This document shows positions 49,216 through 61,215 of a stretch of DNA of 64,000 nucleotides, one piece after another. The position numbers and the translations under genes were made by a program. The stretch spans positions 10,932,501 through 10,996,500 of the forward strand of contig CM054181.1 in the NCBI GenBank assembly GCA_028829895.1. Direction: 5' to 3'. Every line of letters starts with the position of its first letter. Position 1 is the first letter of the stretch. The notes under the pieces were generated by a model. It was not told the origin of the DNA. It worked only from the letters and a program-made list of their open reading frames with translations, and did not search any database. Source of the stretch: Sinotaia quadrata (taxonomy: Eukaryota > Mollusca > Gastropoda > Architaenioglossa > Viviparidae).

Positions 49216-49360
49216 GACTTCTATAAACAGACTCCATTAAAAGACTCTATATAAACAGACTTCTATAAACAGACTCCATTAAAAGACTATATAAACAGAC
49301 TTCTATAAACAGACTCCATTAAAAGACTCTATATAAACAGACTTCCATAAACAGACCTAT
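49216..49360. repeat. About 40-bp tandem repeat, 3.5 copies
   Basis: Units of aacagacttctataaacaga followed by ctccattaaaagactctat. Confidence 0.9.
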
Positions 49361-49454
49361 ATGAGCAAACTCATAAATGTTAAATGAAATCAAGAAATAT
49401 TTTACATTATTGACTTTTAGATTTCAGTTTAGATACAACTGCGCATGAGTGCTG

Positions 49455-49645
49455 GAATTGAACGGTTTAATATACAAATGCGGATTACATAAACAAAATT
49501 AATCATAATGGCAGGACTGCTGGAATTAAGCGGTTTAATACAATGCGGATTACATAAACAAAAGTAATCATAACGGCAGGACTGCTGAAATTAAGCGGTT
49601 TAATATAATGCGGATTACATAAACAAAAGTAATCATAATGACAGG
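49455..49645. repeat. About 62-bp tandem repeat, 3 copies
   Basis: Units share tgcggattacataaacaaaa and ggcaggactgctggaatta. Confidence 0.9.
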
Positions 49646-49754
49646 GCTTCTTGTCATCAAGCCCATCACTTCTGTCGAACAGTTATTACAATCTACTTTT
49701 AAAAATAGTTACAAACTCTTGAAGTTCCTGTAGGTCTGCTTAATTTGGACTGCA

Positions 49755-50150
49755 CTCTGTCCGAAATTTGCTCGTTTTCCAAAGTGCTAATGGATCTCAT
49801 GAAAAAGGCACCTTGTGAGACCAGGCTGAAGGCCCTTCCCTCCACAGGACGAGCATACTGGAGGAAGGTCGATACATTGTAATGAGACATCTGCTACTTT
49901 GGATGTGTACGTGCGTATAAGCACGTAGCGTGTCAGCGAGCGTTTCTCCATCTGTGAGCGTGTGAATGCGTGTGTGAGTGAGGGCGTAAGTGCGTGCGTG
50001 AGTGAGTTTGTGATTGTGTGTGTGTTAGCGTGAGTGCGTGTGTGAGTGAGTGTGTGAGTGCGTGTGTGATTGCGTTTGTAAGTCTTTATTATTTTGTTTG
50101 ATCGGTATGACACTGTGCACAGGTTTCCTCAACTGCTGTCTGAAAATAGT
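49755..50150 (+). repeat. Dispersed repeat B, copy 1
   Basis: Homologous by eye to 61741-62045 on the same strand: shared aaagtgctaatggatctcat, ggaaggtcgatacattgtaa, gagacatctgctactttgga, a GT-rich middle of different length, then cactgtgcacaggtttcctc and gctgtctgaa. A plus-strand frame gives VLMDLMKK and RLKALPSTGR here and VLMVLMKT and TLRVLRSTVR in the other copy, hinting at coding ancestry; both have stops soon after. Possibly a degraded transposon or gene fragment. Confidence 0.55.
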
Positions 50151-50580
50151 GTACACATGTTGAAATGTCTCGATTATATCAGATTTTTACAAATTGAATT
50201 GCATTTGCTGAAAAGCAAAAACTGATTATCCATTAGTCATGATGATCGAGGGGGTAGGGAAACTGGAAAAAAAAAAAGTAGATAAGCAATAATTAGCACG
50301 TAAAACAGTTGCAAATTACTGTAAGTCATTATTTTCTGTCCAAGAATGTTCTCACTTTCCTGTATGATTTGCAGGTCATCAAATACTTTTCTTACACTTC
50401 TGTCTGATTTGAACTTCCAACAATATTTTTGTATGATGTCAGAAACTAATAATCATTATAATAATAATAATAAATAATAACAAACATATGCTTATTTAAT
50501 TGAGTTCGATATACAAATAAATATAAATAATCCAATGGATTTGTATTCTCTAAACTTATCTGACAGAAAATGTAGATTGG
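50151..50580. other. AT-rich intergenic DNA, nothing recognised
   Basis: A short ataataataata tract at 50457-50480 is the only structure. Confidence 0.5.
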
Positions 50581-50905
50581 ATTTGTATTTAGTAATATAT
50601 TGCACTGTTATGGACTGACCATTGCATTATAGACTATTTATAGCCATTGTACTGTTATGGACTAACCATTGCATTATAAACTATTTATAGCCATTGCTTT
50701 ACAGAGTATTTATAGCCATTGTACTGTTATGGAATATTTATGGCCAGTGCACTGTTATAAACTATTTATAGCCATTGCACTGTTATGGACTGACCATTGC
50801 ATTATAGACTATTTATAGCCATTGTACTGTTATGGACTATTTATAGCCAGTGCATTGTTATAAACTATTTATAGCCATTGCACTGCTATGGTCTATTTAT
50901 AGCCT
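50580..50905. repeat. About 28 to 30-bp repeat, 10 copies
   Basis: ctatttatagccattgcact and gttatggactgaccattgca modules alternate irregularly. Confidence 0.9.
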
Positions 50906-51850
50906 CTTTATTAATGTCCAAATTAAGCACACTCTACATCTATAGTATCGGCTGTCTGTTTAAAGACAAAACCAACTGATTAAAATTTACTCAAAAACAG
51001 GAAGTTATTGCTGATTAGTTTTAAGGACAAATGTATGTTAATCTTTATTATCAGTAAATTCATTAATGTACCACAATGCCAGCAGTGATTGACACCTGTC
51101 CTTACTGACAAGTGGGTGTTTATTTTTAGTAATAGTAAATTCATTAATGTACACAGTGCCAGCAGTGAATGTTATTTCCGACAGCGATTGACGCCTGACT
51201 TAATTGCACATTGCCGATAGTGTTTTCCCATGTCCTCAGAGTCAGTAGTTAATGGTATACCCGGGGTGGGGTGCTTGACAGTAATTTGCAAAGGGTGGCC
51301 GGTCTAAGAAATACTTCAAGCCAAAAAATCTTATATACGGAACGTCAGTGTCCATTGTTAGATTCTGGCATCGGATACTTAATTGTAACACTAATCTCGC
51401 AGACAATAGATGATACTATAGTGAATTGAGACTGTATTTAGAAGTGCAGTATAAATTAGTTACCTTCCCTTAATCAACCACGAGCCCCTTGTCGAGGGCA
51501 CAGAGATAGAGCTATTATTGGGAATCAGTATTCTTGTATATATCTGTAGTATTAGACACTACTAGCTTGACAAGCGATCACAATAGATACTAAAGCAAGG
51601 GAGATAAATGTATCACTGAATGTTTGCGCTTAAGCATGACGTCAGTTACTGTTACTAGAAATTTGCGGATCTGTTATTATTTATTATTATGTACCAGGAT
51701 ATACCTCGATTTACTGAGACTTGTGATCGGTTAACAATATCATGTAGTTACTATAACTTAGTACTGAAATATCATGGCAAGAATTTTATTAAACATACTG
51801 GTAGAGATGTAGCCATTTTAACAGTTAAGAAATTCGATTGGAACGATTAG
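50906..51850. other. Intergenic DNA, minor duplication only
   Basis: A segment with taaattcattaatgtacca and ccagcagtgattg is duplicated at about 51050-51170. No gene recognised. Confidence 0.5.
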
Positions 51851-52360
51851 TTCTTTTTATTTTTTAGAAATAAGATTTTGTTTTGGAGTGATTAGAAGTA
51901 GTTTTGGATTTAAGAAATAAGATTTTGTTTTGGAGTGATTAGAAGTAGTTTTGGATTTAAGAAATAAGATTTTGTTTTGGAGTGATTAGAAGTAGTTTTG
52001 GATTTTGAAAATAAGATTTTGTTTTGGAGTGATTAGAAGTAGTTTTGGATTTTGAAAATAAGATTTATTTTGGAGTGGTTACAAAGAGTTTTGGATTTAA
52101 GAAATAAGATTTATTTCAGAGTGATTAAAAATAGTTTTGGATTTTGAAAATAAGATTTATTTTGGAGTGGTTACAAAGAGTTTTGGATTTAAGAAATAAG
52201 ATTTATTTCAGAGTGATTAAAAATAGTTTTGGATTTTGAAAATAAGATTTATTTTGGAGTGGTTACAAAGAGTTTTGGATTTTAGAAATAAGATTTAAAT
52301 CGTAGTGGTTAAAACTAGTTTTGGATTTTGGATTTCAGAAATAAGATTTATTTCGGAGTG
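51850..52360. repeat. About 47-bp minisatellite, 10 copies
   Basis: Units of ttttggatttaagaaataag followed by attttgttttggagtgatta; a second sub-type with ggttacaaagagttttgg alternates in the middle. Confidence 0.95.
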
Positions 52361-53192
52361 GATATGATTGATAGGTCATGATGTGTAGTAATAACGTGTA
52401 TTTATTTTAAATTTTAAGGAAAATTTAAGTTTCATAGTCTGATCACATTTTAGCAAGAAATTATTATTTCTAACTTGGAGTTTTTATTAGAAGCAAAAAT
52501 GTATACATATGTTCGAGTCCAATGAAAGCTTACACTATTCTGCAATAGAAAAGATCGTTTTATCATGCATGATACAGAGTGAAATTTACTTATGTTCAGT
52601 AACGTATAAGATATAAGTAGATTATTTATCAGCAGTCAACTAAATCAACCAGTCACAATAACATGTTTTTTAAAAGAGCATGTTATTTACAATCACTTGC
52701 ATGTAAATTATATTCACTAGAAGTGTGCAAATATAAGAACAATCAGTGACATACAAAATATTTCTTACTTGAAATGTATATCCAGTCAACGTCATATAAA
52801 CTTTTTATGTCAGAGGTGTGTTATATGAACAAGGAGAAACTTAAAAAAAATATTTTAAAAAGAATGTTATAGCACTCACACCAAAATATGTTACATTACG
52901 AGTGAGTAACACTGTCCCTCATATCGCTTGGTTCTCTCTCTCTCTCTGTAGACAATGTTTATTGACGTAGAACACTTTGACAAGGAGAGTGGGACATTTT
53001 ATTGGATTACTGTGATCTTATAAGCTGACCTTTGTAAATTTCACAACGTACTTGACTGGCGTAAGTGTCTGTCACGCATAGCACTGACTACGGTAATTTG
53101 TCGATCTCTGTGGCCTGTGTGAAGTCGTGCTGGTCCTTATTGCTGAGCTGGTCTTTAGTATTTACGTGAGCATGAGTGCAATATATTTGTAT

Positions 53193-53254
<62 letters not shown>

Positions 53255-53841
53255 ATTTGTAATTTTGTGTCTATGTGTATGCACTTATATGCATGCGCGA
53301 CGCATTACGCAATGATCGAGCTTTAATACCCTAGGAGGCCTGAAAATTAGTATAATACAGGGTACGTATAAAGTCTAAAGGCCTTCACACAAGTAGTACA
53401 CAGATTATTTCTCACGTAAATACACACAAAAATGTCGGATACACTGTATATTTGTTAAGTATATAATTTTTAATTACTCAAGTAAACGGGTTAAACATCA
53501 ATATTACAGAGCATAGTTCTTAAACAAATAAGCAGGTGTAAACATCAACTTTGTACAGCAAATAAACACGTAAACACATCAATATTACACGTCATAGCTT
53601 TTAAAGCAAATGCATGTTTAAAACAGAAGTGCGACATAGCATGGTTTGAACTCAGACAAATACACACGAATCCAAAATTCAGTGCTCTTTCACGACGCAT
53701 GCGTAGACCTGCTAGAAACCAAGCAATTCCTACGGAGATAAATTCACACAGTTTTACTCTGTGTACCGTAATACAGAGCTATGACTTTTAGTATTTGAAA
53801 CTATTAGGGGTCTTCGAAAAGAACATGACATGTTAGATCCT
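52361..53841. other. Intergenic DNA with a (GT)n tract; 3' flank of the esterase
   Basis: (GT)n at 53197-53252. A ttaaacatcaatattacag-type phrase recurs at 53490-53595. Esterase 3' UTR is expected left of 53842; an ATTAAA on the minus strand at 53469-53474 is a weak poly(A) candidate. Confidence 0.5.
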
Positions 53842-54097
53842 TCACATAAATATGAGAATGAAGGCAAATATCATCCAAATTTGCGGCTTCACGGTTGTCG
53901 TTCTTGACGTTAAACGCTGTTGGTGGCCGACGAGAGACCTCTGAATTTCCGGTATCAGCTCTAACCAAAGCTGTGTACGTCTTGCTTTGCACCGGTATTT
54001 CGAAATAATGGCATCAGCGTCTATGAGAAGATAACTCTCATCATCAATTGTGAAAGGCTCCCATTGATTCGTTAATGCTTCGGGGTGGTTAGGGTTG
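53842..54097 (-). CDS. Type-B carboxylesterase, exon 2 (C-terminal part)
   Basis: The minus-strand acceptor aaatctcag ends at 54098. The first base completes Gly530, and 84 codons follow to TGA at 53842-53844. It starts NPNHPEALTNQW, the usual continuation of NFAKSG at the C-terminus of type-B esterases, and includes YLLIDADA and RRTQLWLELIPEI, equivalent to the final helix of the family. The protein ends in a Ser/Thr-rich segment and a hydrophobic tail, IWMIFAFILIFM, at the very C-terminus, consistent with a GPI-attachment signal or a tail membrane segment rather than a freely soluble enzyme. The total coding length of both exons is 1845 bases, divisible by three. Confidence 0.9.
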
Positions 54098-55020
54098 CTG
54101 AGATTTGGAATAAAGAAATGGAAACATTATGAATAAATATGCAGTATCAAATTGCGTCATTTATAAATATTTCAAAAGTGTGTGTGGACAACTTTATGTT
54201 TCGATAAACCTTGCAATCAAGATAAGATTCGGTGCTAGGGCACCACTTTAAATCATCTGATAGTCTACTTAAGGGGCTTTAGGTCAAAGTGCAGATTAGT
54301 ATATGTAGACCAAGTGTAGATTATATGTAATTCAAGTGTAGCTTACTGTATCTAGGTCAAATAGTAAACCATATCCCGTACAGATTTGTGTATCAGATCA
54401 CATATTAAATGACATTGGTAGATCCATTACATTATTCATTTAGTTCTATGTCGCATTTGCCTTTGGTTCTTATTATTAATTTTAAGAGAAATGAATTATT
54501 TTATAAGCTGGTACGTTTAGGAATTAATCAGGTAAAGATGATCAGTTTAATATTATAGTTGTTTGTCCTGAAATCTACACTTTAAATAGAGTTCGCTGCA
54601 AAATAAGGATGTGGCAACACTCTGTATTTTAAGAGGAAGGGGCGAGAGCACGTTATATTTTAGCGGAAACACTCTGTATCTTAAGAGGAAGGGGCGAAAA
54701 CACTCTATATCTTAAAAGGAAGGGGCGAAAACACTCAGTATCTTTAAAGGAAGGGGCGAGAACACGCTGTATCTTTAAAGGAAGGGGCGAGAACACGCTG
54801 TATCTTTTAAGGAAGGGGCGAGAACACTCAGTATCTTTAAAGGAAGAGGCGAGAACACGCTGTATCTTTAAAGGAAGGGGCGAGAACACGCTGTATCTTT
54901 GAAGGAAGGGGCGAGAACAATCAGTATCTTTAAAGGAAGGGGAGAGAACACGCTGTATCTTTAAAGGAAGAAGGGAAAGACATTTTGCCCAAGACAAAGT
55001 CATAATAAAAGTATTCATAC
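54098..55020 (-). other. Intron of the carboxylesterase gene
   Basis: 923 bases from donor GTATGA at 55020 to acceptor ctcag at 54098. Without splicing, the exon 1 frame reads 30 codons into the intron before a stop. More than a third of the intron is a minisatellite. Confidence 0.85.
54625..54975. repeat. About 31-bp minisatellite in the esterase intron, 11 copies
   Basis: Units of aaggaaggggcgagaacacg followed by ctgtatcttta. It ends about 45 bases from the splice donor. The minus strand is pyrimidine-rich. Confidence 0.95.
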
Positions 55021-56609
55021 CCTGATTTTGCAAAATTACTCCAATAGATAATAATCTCTTTTGACAAATTCCACAGCTGTAAATCTTCCACTGTTGACAT
55101 GTTCAGAGGCCGACCAAGCATCCTCTCCGGAAGTCCCTGGATAAAGAGATTATACTGACAGTGGAGCGCCCCGGACATCCACGGAAAGCCAGCCCATGAG
55201 TCACTCCGACCCCTGTCGAACTCAAACAAAAATGTTTTCGACCTGGAGTTGTTGAGTGCGTGATTTCTGGCGAATATGACGTTCGGTATAAAGAAGTGTC
55301 GGTCAGTTAACAGATCTGTCACACTTTGTCCAGTTGCTGCGTCATCCAGTGGTTTCTCCCAGTCCGTGTACTCATACTCGATAGCGTCCTTGACGAGCTG
55401 GTCCACCGTTTCTCCATCGTTTGCCATCACGCCCTGTACGCTGATGCCGTAGATTTCTTTTGAAATACCGTTATCCAGGGTCTGGTTGAGTTTCTCAGCA
55501 ACCTCTCTCAGCCATATTCCCACACTGACGCTGCCCTCAGCACTTGTGGTCACAAACATGGCGTCGAGAGATTTCAGCAAATCTGGACTTTCACTCGAAG
55601 GTGGCCACGTCAGAATGCGCGAAGGTGGGGTTTTGATGAAATCTCGATCGACAACGGGGACCCACGGCAAATCGAACGTACCCCGGGAATCTACTTGCGT
55701 TTGGATGAGGTCAGTGACATTTTTTCCTCGCAGACAGCGAACGAGATCTCGAGAATTGTCGCTTTGGCACTGGAGTTTCTCTGCCAGTTGCTTTGCATAG
55801 ACAAGCCCCTGATTGTGGTAGGCACTAACAGAGAGGGCGGTGCCGCTTGCCGCAATGATCCTTCGAAGCAGGCCGCGGTTTTCTTCATACAAGGCTTGAT
55901 ACGTCACACAATCCCCACCCGCTGAACCACCCACAACGGTCACGCTTTGGGGATCTCCCCCGAAAGAAAGGATGTTGGTGTTCACCCACCTTAACGCCAG
56001 TCGTTGGTCCCAGAGACCGTAGTTTCCGGGAGCCTCCAGATCGTCTGTCGTCAGAAACCCTAAGGGCCCAAGACGGTAGTTGATGGTGACTATCACGATC
56101 TTGCCAAGGGCAACTAAAGTCTGAACATCCATATCACGGCCTTGACCGGAAACGAATGCGCCACCGTGGATCCACACCATGACTGCCGCAAGCTCTCTGG
56201 CAGTCTCGGTTGACCGATTTCCTGGCATGGCGGTAGAGTTCAGTAGGTCAGACAGAACGAAAATGTTGAGTGTCAAACAATCCTCAGACATTAAGGATCC
56301 GTCCGCTAAAATTTGCGGGCATGCTGGTCCAAAGTGCGAAGCGTTAAAAAGACTTTGAAATTTATTCCTGGGCACGGGTTTAGCGAACCTCAACGAACCG
56401 ATAGGCGACTCAGCGTAGGGAATTCCAAGAAACTCGACGAGTGAAAACTGTGTTCCATCTGGAAGTGTGGTCTGAGTTAAAGTTCCAGCAATTTCACCGA
56501 CACTTGTTTGGACAATGTAATGTTCTGTGGCCACTAGCGATGGTATCAATACCTGCAAGCATAACACAGTGAGCGCAACAGCGGCCATCTTATTGTTTAC
56601 AAAACACAT
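55021..56609 (-). CDS. Type-B carboxylesterase, exon 1 (signal peptide and catalytic domain)
   Basis: 529 codons plus two bases, spliced to exon 2 for a 614-residue protein, normal for the family. A signal peptide covers about residues 1-27 (an alternative start is Met8). The oxyanion motif HGG is at 148-150. SEDCLTLN at 108-115 is the second family signature and FGG...GGSAG at 216-231 the serine signature. The triad is Ser229, Glu358 (TSAEGS) and His483 (GALHC). Cys97-Cys111 and Cys281-Cys292 match the two family disulphides. The loop between the first two cysteines is short and lacks the choline-binding Trp of cholinesterases, so a general carboxylesterase is preferred. The residue before Ser229 is Gly where Glu is usual (GESAGG). 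Eight N-glycosylation sequons fit a secreted or surface enzyme. It hydrolyses carboxylic esters; the substrate is unknown. Confidence 0.95.
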
Positions 56610-57000
56610 TTTGATGCCTGCGTTTTCTGGAAATTTACTCTTGAGACGTAGCTTCTACGCAACTGAAGACTTCACCTACCGATCAAGTTTTTTAAATAAA
56701 ATACTTCTCGTTTCCTTCTCGCATTACTTTCCACTTCCCTCCTGCGAACGTGAAGTTAGGACCCTGTGCTGCCAAGCTAGGACAGAATGGGCTGTTTTTT
56801 TAAAATATCATCAGAACGAAATAAGGGCTATAGCACTATTAGGTGTTCTCATTCTCAGCTGCTTTTTTCTGTGCATTTCGTCAATATTGTAATGTAAAAT
56901 TAAACTTATAAACTATTAAATTTTACCCATTTGCATTATACAACCATAAACTAATCAACCCACCACCACCATCACCCCCACAACATATTTTTCATATTAC
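56610..57000 (-). promoter_or_regulatory. Probable 5' flank of the carboxylesterase
   Basis: The minus strand carries TATTTAAA-like sequence around 56690-56697, about 85 bases before the ATG, the only core-promoter candidate seen. Position-based inference; no other motif is convincing. Confidence 0.3.
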
Positions 57001-57020
57001 AATCAATCAATCAATCTTTT

Positions 57021-57051
<31 letters not shown>

Positions 57052-57052
57052 C
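57000..57052. repeat. (CAAT)n microsatellite
   Basis: caatcaatcaat tetranucleotides with one tcttttaat interruption. Confidence 0.9.
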
Positions 57053-57129
57053 CATCAGTTGACCATTCAATATTTCGATCTATCTATACAAGTCTTTGTT
57101 CTTTTTCAGTCTTTATGAATGTATGTTTT

Positions 57130-57164
57130 TTGTGCATATATGTGTGTGTGAGTATGTATGAGTA

Positions 57165-57215
<51 letters not shown>

Positions 57216-57245
57216 ATATATGCATGTGTGAGTATGTAAGAGTAC

Positions 57246-57307
<62 letters not shown>

Positions 57308-57381
57308 ATATATGCATGTGTGAGTATGTATGAGTTCTTTTGTGTGTATGTATATATGCACGTGTGAGTATGTATGAGTAC

Positions 57382-57430
<49 letters not shown>

Positions 57431-57475
57431 TGTATGCATGTGTGAGTATGTATGAGTTCTTGTGTGTGTGAGAGA
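57130..57475. repeat. Higher-order repeat of (GT)n plus a 40-base spacer
   Basis: Three GT tracts (about 57167-57211, 57247-57301 and 57383-57429) are separated by near-identical spacers containing tatgtatatatgcatgtgtg and agtatgtatgagt; one spacer lacks its GT tract. This is amplification of a microsatellite with its flank. Confidence 0.9.
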
Positions 57476-58440
57476 GAAGGGGAGACAGGACTCAGTACGT
57501 AAATTGAGAGGCACGTGTACTTATACGTGTACTGTCACGTACAAACAGTACTCAGACATTTACAAAGTTGCTCAAACGCATGCATTCTTATATAAACCAG
57601 ATGTTCCCAAAGGGAATACAATCCAATATCTCTAGACTCGTATATCTGTCTCCAACGCTTATCAGTTCAGAGTAAATGATTTTAAATCAGACAGAAAACA
57701 CCATATAAGTATTCGTGTGGTCTGACCTGAGTATGTTTAGTGCAGCAATTGACGTTTAAGAACAATTAAAAAAATATTTTAGGTGGACAGATAAAGAGGT
57801 AGTTTTTTTTAAAAAGTCAGATATAGACATGGTTAATATGACAAAGAGATTGATAAGCAAACAGAAAAATACAGATTAGCAGGCAGATAAATGTGTAGAT
57901 GATTGGATGAATGGGTGAAGGGTCAAATAGATTTAGATCTAGAGTTCTAGACAGAGAGCGAGACAAGAAAATCATAAAATTAAATACATGAATATATATA
58001 CAAAATATACATATATAATGACATAGATAGGTCAAACACATACACAGATAAATCACTAGATAGAATATTGTGTGCTTTACAGATGAAAAGGCTCTGTGAG
58101 TACAAAAGAAAAGTACGTGAGTATAAAAGGACAGCTCTAGACAGACAGATTACCACTACACATGGAAATTTGTGAGTGTCAAAATACAATTTTAGGCAGA
58201 TAGAACCGAATGTGCTCTAAATGTAAATGTCAAAATACAACTCTAGGCAGATAAAAGGTCAGATTTGTATTAGCAGTAGAAAGTCTGTGATTGCCTATAA
58301 AACAAAGTTAGCATGAGAACTTTTAAAGCATTTTGCGATATGTTGCAAGATTTGGGTAGAGAGGTAAATCCTCATCATGTCCAGGCAATGTTCAATGCCC
58401 ATTGACCCCTCTCCACCCCCTACTACCAGACTAAGATAAA
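57476..58440. other. Intergenic DNA, nothing recognised
   Basis: Degenerate acagataaat/agacagat phrases at 57790-58260. No gene. Confidence 0.5.
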
Positions 58441-58680
58441 AACCTACTTGCTCTCATCTACCAGGACAAATATCAATGCTCAATTGTCTTCAACCACCAT
58501 ACTAAGATCAATGCTTACTCACCATGTACTTCCCCAAGATGTTTACTCACCCTCTGCTACCATATTAAGATTACTCACCATGTACTTCCCCAAGATGTTT
58601 ACTCACCCTAAGATCAATGCTTACTCACCCTCTACTACCGTATTAAGATCAATGAACAATCACCCTGCACAACTGTTAGT
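58440..58680. repeat. Degenerate repeat related to the 60.5-61.2 kb array
   Basis: Motifs ccatactaagatcaatgctt and actcaccatgtacttcccca recur; the first is shared with the beginning of the array at 60.5 kb. Confidence 0.75.
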
Positions 58681-58764
58681 AACCTGTAAACCAATTAAAA
58701 TCTAGGACAACACAACATTTGAGGGAAACACCTCAAAGTGAGTAATCCTCACAAAAATTAGAAC

Positions 58765-59025
58765 AAAACAGACAATACAAACATTGAATTTTACTAAACA
58801 GACAATACAAACATTACAAGATGAATTTTACAAATCAGACAATACAAACATTACAAGATGAATTTTACTAAACAGACAATACAAACATTACAAGATGAAT
58901 TTTACAAAACAGACAATACATACATTACAAGATGAATTTTACAAAACAGACAATACAAACATTACAAGACGAATTTTACAAAACAGATAATATAAACATT
59001 ACAAGATGAATTTTACAAAAATGAA
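58765..59025. repeat. 37-bp minisatellite, about 7 copies
   Basis: Units of aaacagacaatacaaacatt followed by acaagatgaattttact. 59030-59395 after it is AT-rich with nothing recognised. Confidence 0.9.
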
Positions 59026-59399
59026 GATGATAAGGAATGACACCAAGATGAGTGAAAAATTAAGGAAGAATTTATTTCTAAAAAAAACAAGAGAAAATGT
59101 ATATCAACCAAATCAAACTTTGCATCAATTACAATTTTCAATTCTTAATTAAGAGAGATCTAGCCTGCTCTGAAGTAAGTCTTTCTCCTTCTTCTAGTTT
59201 TTTCAAAGAAAGTTTACAGTTCTTCTACAGATTTTTCTGTCTATTTACATAAAAATATAGATTGACTACACACTCAGTGACTCTAAAACTAATGAGAATC
59301 ACTTATCTTTACACTACCCAGCTCATGAGAATGAATAGCATGGCTCCATGTACTTTTGTACACACTCAAAAGTGCTCCTCAGGCCTCACAAATATAATG

Positions 59400-59525
59400 T
59401 CATGAAGACGCTTCTCTCACAACCCAGCCAAAAAGATGCTTCTCTCACAACCCAGCGCAAAGGACTCTTCTCTCACAACCCAGCCAAAAAGAAGCTTCTC
59501 TCACAACCCATCCAAAAAGATGCTT
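59400..59525. repeat. 28-bp tandem repeat, 4 to 5 copies
   Basis: Units of gcttctctcacaacccagcc followed by aaaaagat. Confidence 0.9.
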
Positions 59526-59549
59526 TAGACTGTGGACCAGATCTAGGGT

Positions 59550-59551
<2 letters not shown>

Positions 59552-59612
<61 letters not shown>
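59552..59612. repeat. (CT)n(AT)n compound microsatellite
   Basis: About 15 CT units directly followed by 14 to 15 AT units. Confidence 0.95.
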
Positions 59613-59614
<2 letters not shown>

Positions 59615-60500
59615 ACCAAACCAGATCAAGAAATTAAAAAATGAAGAAGAACAATGATGACAACAACCCTGCAATTAACAATGCAGTAATAAATAATTTG
59701 TCACAATTAATTGGCATGGACTGGTGTCAGAGGCAAATCTCTATGAGTGACAAAGTCCACTAAAATGAAAAAGTCATAGATTAAAATGTACATAATATTC
59801 TACTTAACATTATTACAGTTTATAAACGTTATATCACACACACTCAAAAAGGTATCTCTCGCACATAATACTAGAGCAAACACCGTACCATTAGTTTCTG
59901 TTAGAACAAAAGATAAAAAGTCCCACTGTACCAATGATTCCTGAATTTTGTCACAGTATCATTTACTCTTTCTTTCAGTCTTTGTAGACTCAAACATTCA
60001 CAGAATTTTATGATCTCTAATTAGACCAGACTCTCTTATACTTGCCAAAGCCTAGGGTTTCTCTAAGAGAAGTAATTTAGATTTGTTCATTGATTGGCAT
60101 CATCTTTGTCACATGTCTATAATATACATTGACCTAATCCATGTGTCAAGATATTTTTCCACACCTACTCATTCATGGGTGGAGATTTCCCTACTATTAT
60201 ACCCTCCGGGGTTAAGACTTCTGTCTTCCCATTGATAGAGACTGGGGTTTACCAACTACTGGAGGTCAAGGTCAGATTTAAAAGTTAACTAATTTATTTT
60301 AATTATTTCCATTTGCCACAATGGACTTCAACTGAAAAACAACCGGTCTGTCTCTCTTTTTAACTTAAATGACTAGTCTTAACATGCAAGTGCTCCTTTT
60401 TGTGTTATAGCATTACATCTTGCATTATTTGAGTTTTTATATTTTAATATCTTTAATATTTATGTAATGTAAGTGAACTAAAATTAACACCCTAGTCTCG
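59613..60500. other. Intergenic DNA, nothing recognised
   Basis: AT-rich and non-repetitive, no credible exon on either strand. Confidence 0.5.
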
Positions 60501-61215
60501 GAGAGGCTGACACCAATCATACTAAAATCAATGCTCACTTGCCCTGCACTACAATACTTAGATCAGTGCTCACTTGCCATGCACTACCATAATAATATCA
60601 ATGATCACTCACCATCCACTACAATACTAAGGTCATACTCACCCTCCATTAGCATATTATGATCAATGCTCACTCACTTCACTACCATACTATGGTGAAT
60701 GCTCACTCACTCCCCTACCATACTATCAGTGCTTACTCACCCTCCCCTACCATACTATCAGTGCTTACTCGCCCTCCCTTACCATACTATCAGTGCTTAC
60801 TCGCCCTCCCCTACCATACTATCAGTGCTTACTCGCCCTCCCTTACCATACTATCAGTGCTTACTCGCCCTCCACTACCATACTATCAGTGCTTACTCGC
60901 CCTCCACTACCATACTATCAGTGCTTACTCGCCCTCCACTACCATACTATCAGTGCTTACTCGCCCTCCCCTACCATACTATCAGTGCTTACTCGCCCTC
61001 CACTGCCAGACTTTCAATGCTCATTCGCCCACCACTACCATACTATCAGTGCTTACTCGCCCTCCACTACCATACTATCAGTGCTTACTCGCCCTCCACT
61101 ACCATACTATCAGTGCTTACTCGCCCTCCACTACCATACTATCAGTGCTTACTCGCCCTCCACTGCCAGACTTTCAATGCTCATTCGCCCACCACTACCA
61201 GACTTTCGACGTCCA
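60500..61215. repeat. 32-bp minisatellite, about 16 regular copies after a degenerate start
   Basis: Regular units of accatactatcagtgcttac followed by tcgccctccact from about 60715. A variant segment with ctgccagactttcaatgctc and attcgcccac occurs twice (about 61001 and 61161), so a larger block was copied. All three plus frames are open because the 32-base unit has few stops. Confidence 0.95.

Noticed and set aside
54930..55020. C-terminal extension of the esterase exon 1 frame (30 codons)
   Set aside because: Reads through a GTATGA donor into the intronic minisatellite; splicing to 54097 restores the family C-terminus NPN and the correct total length.
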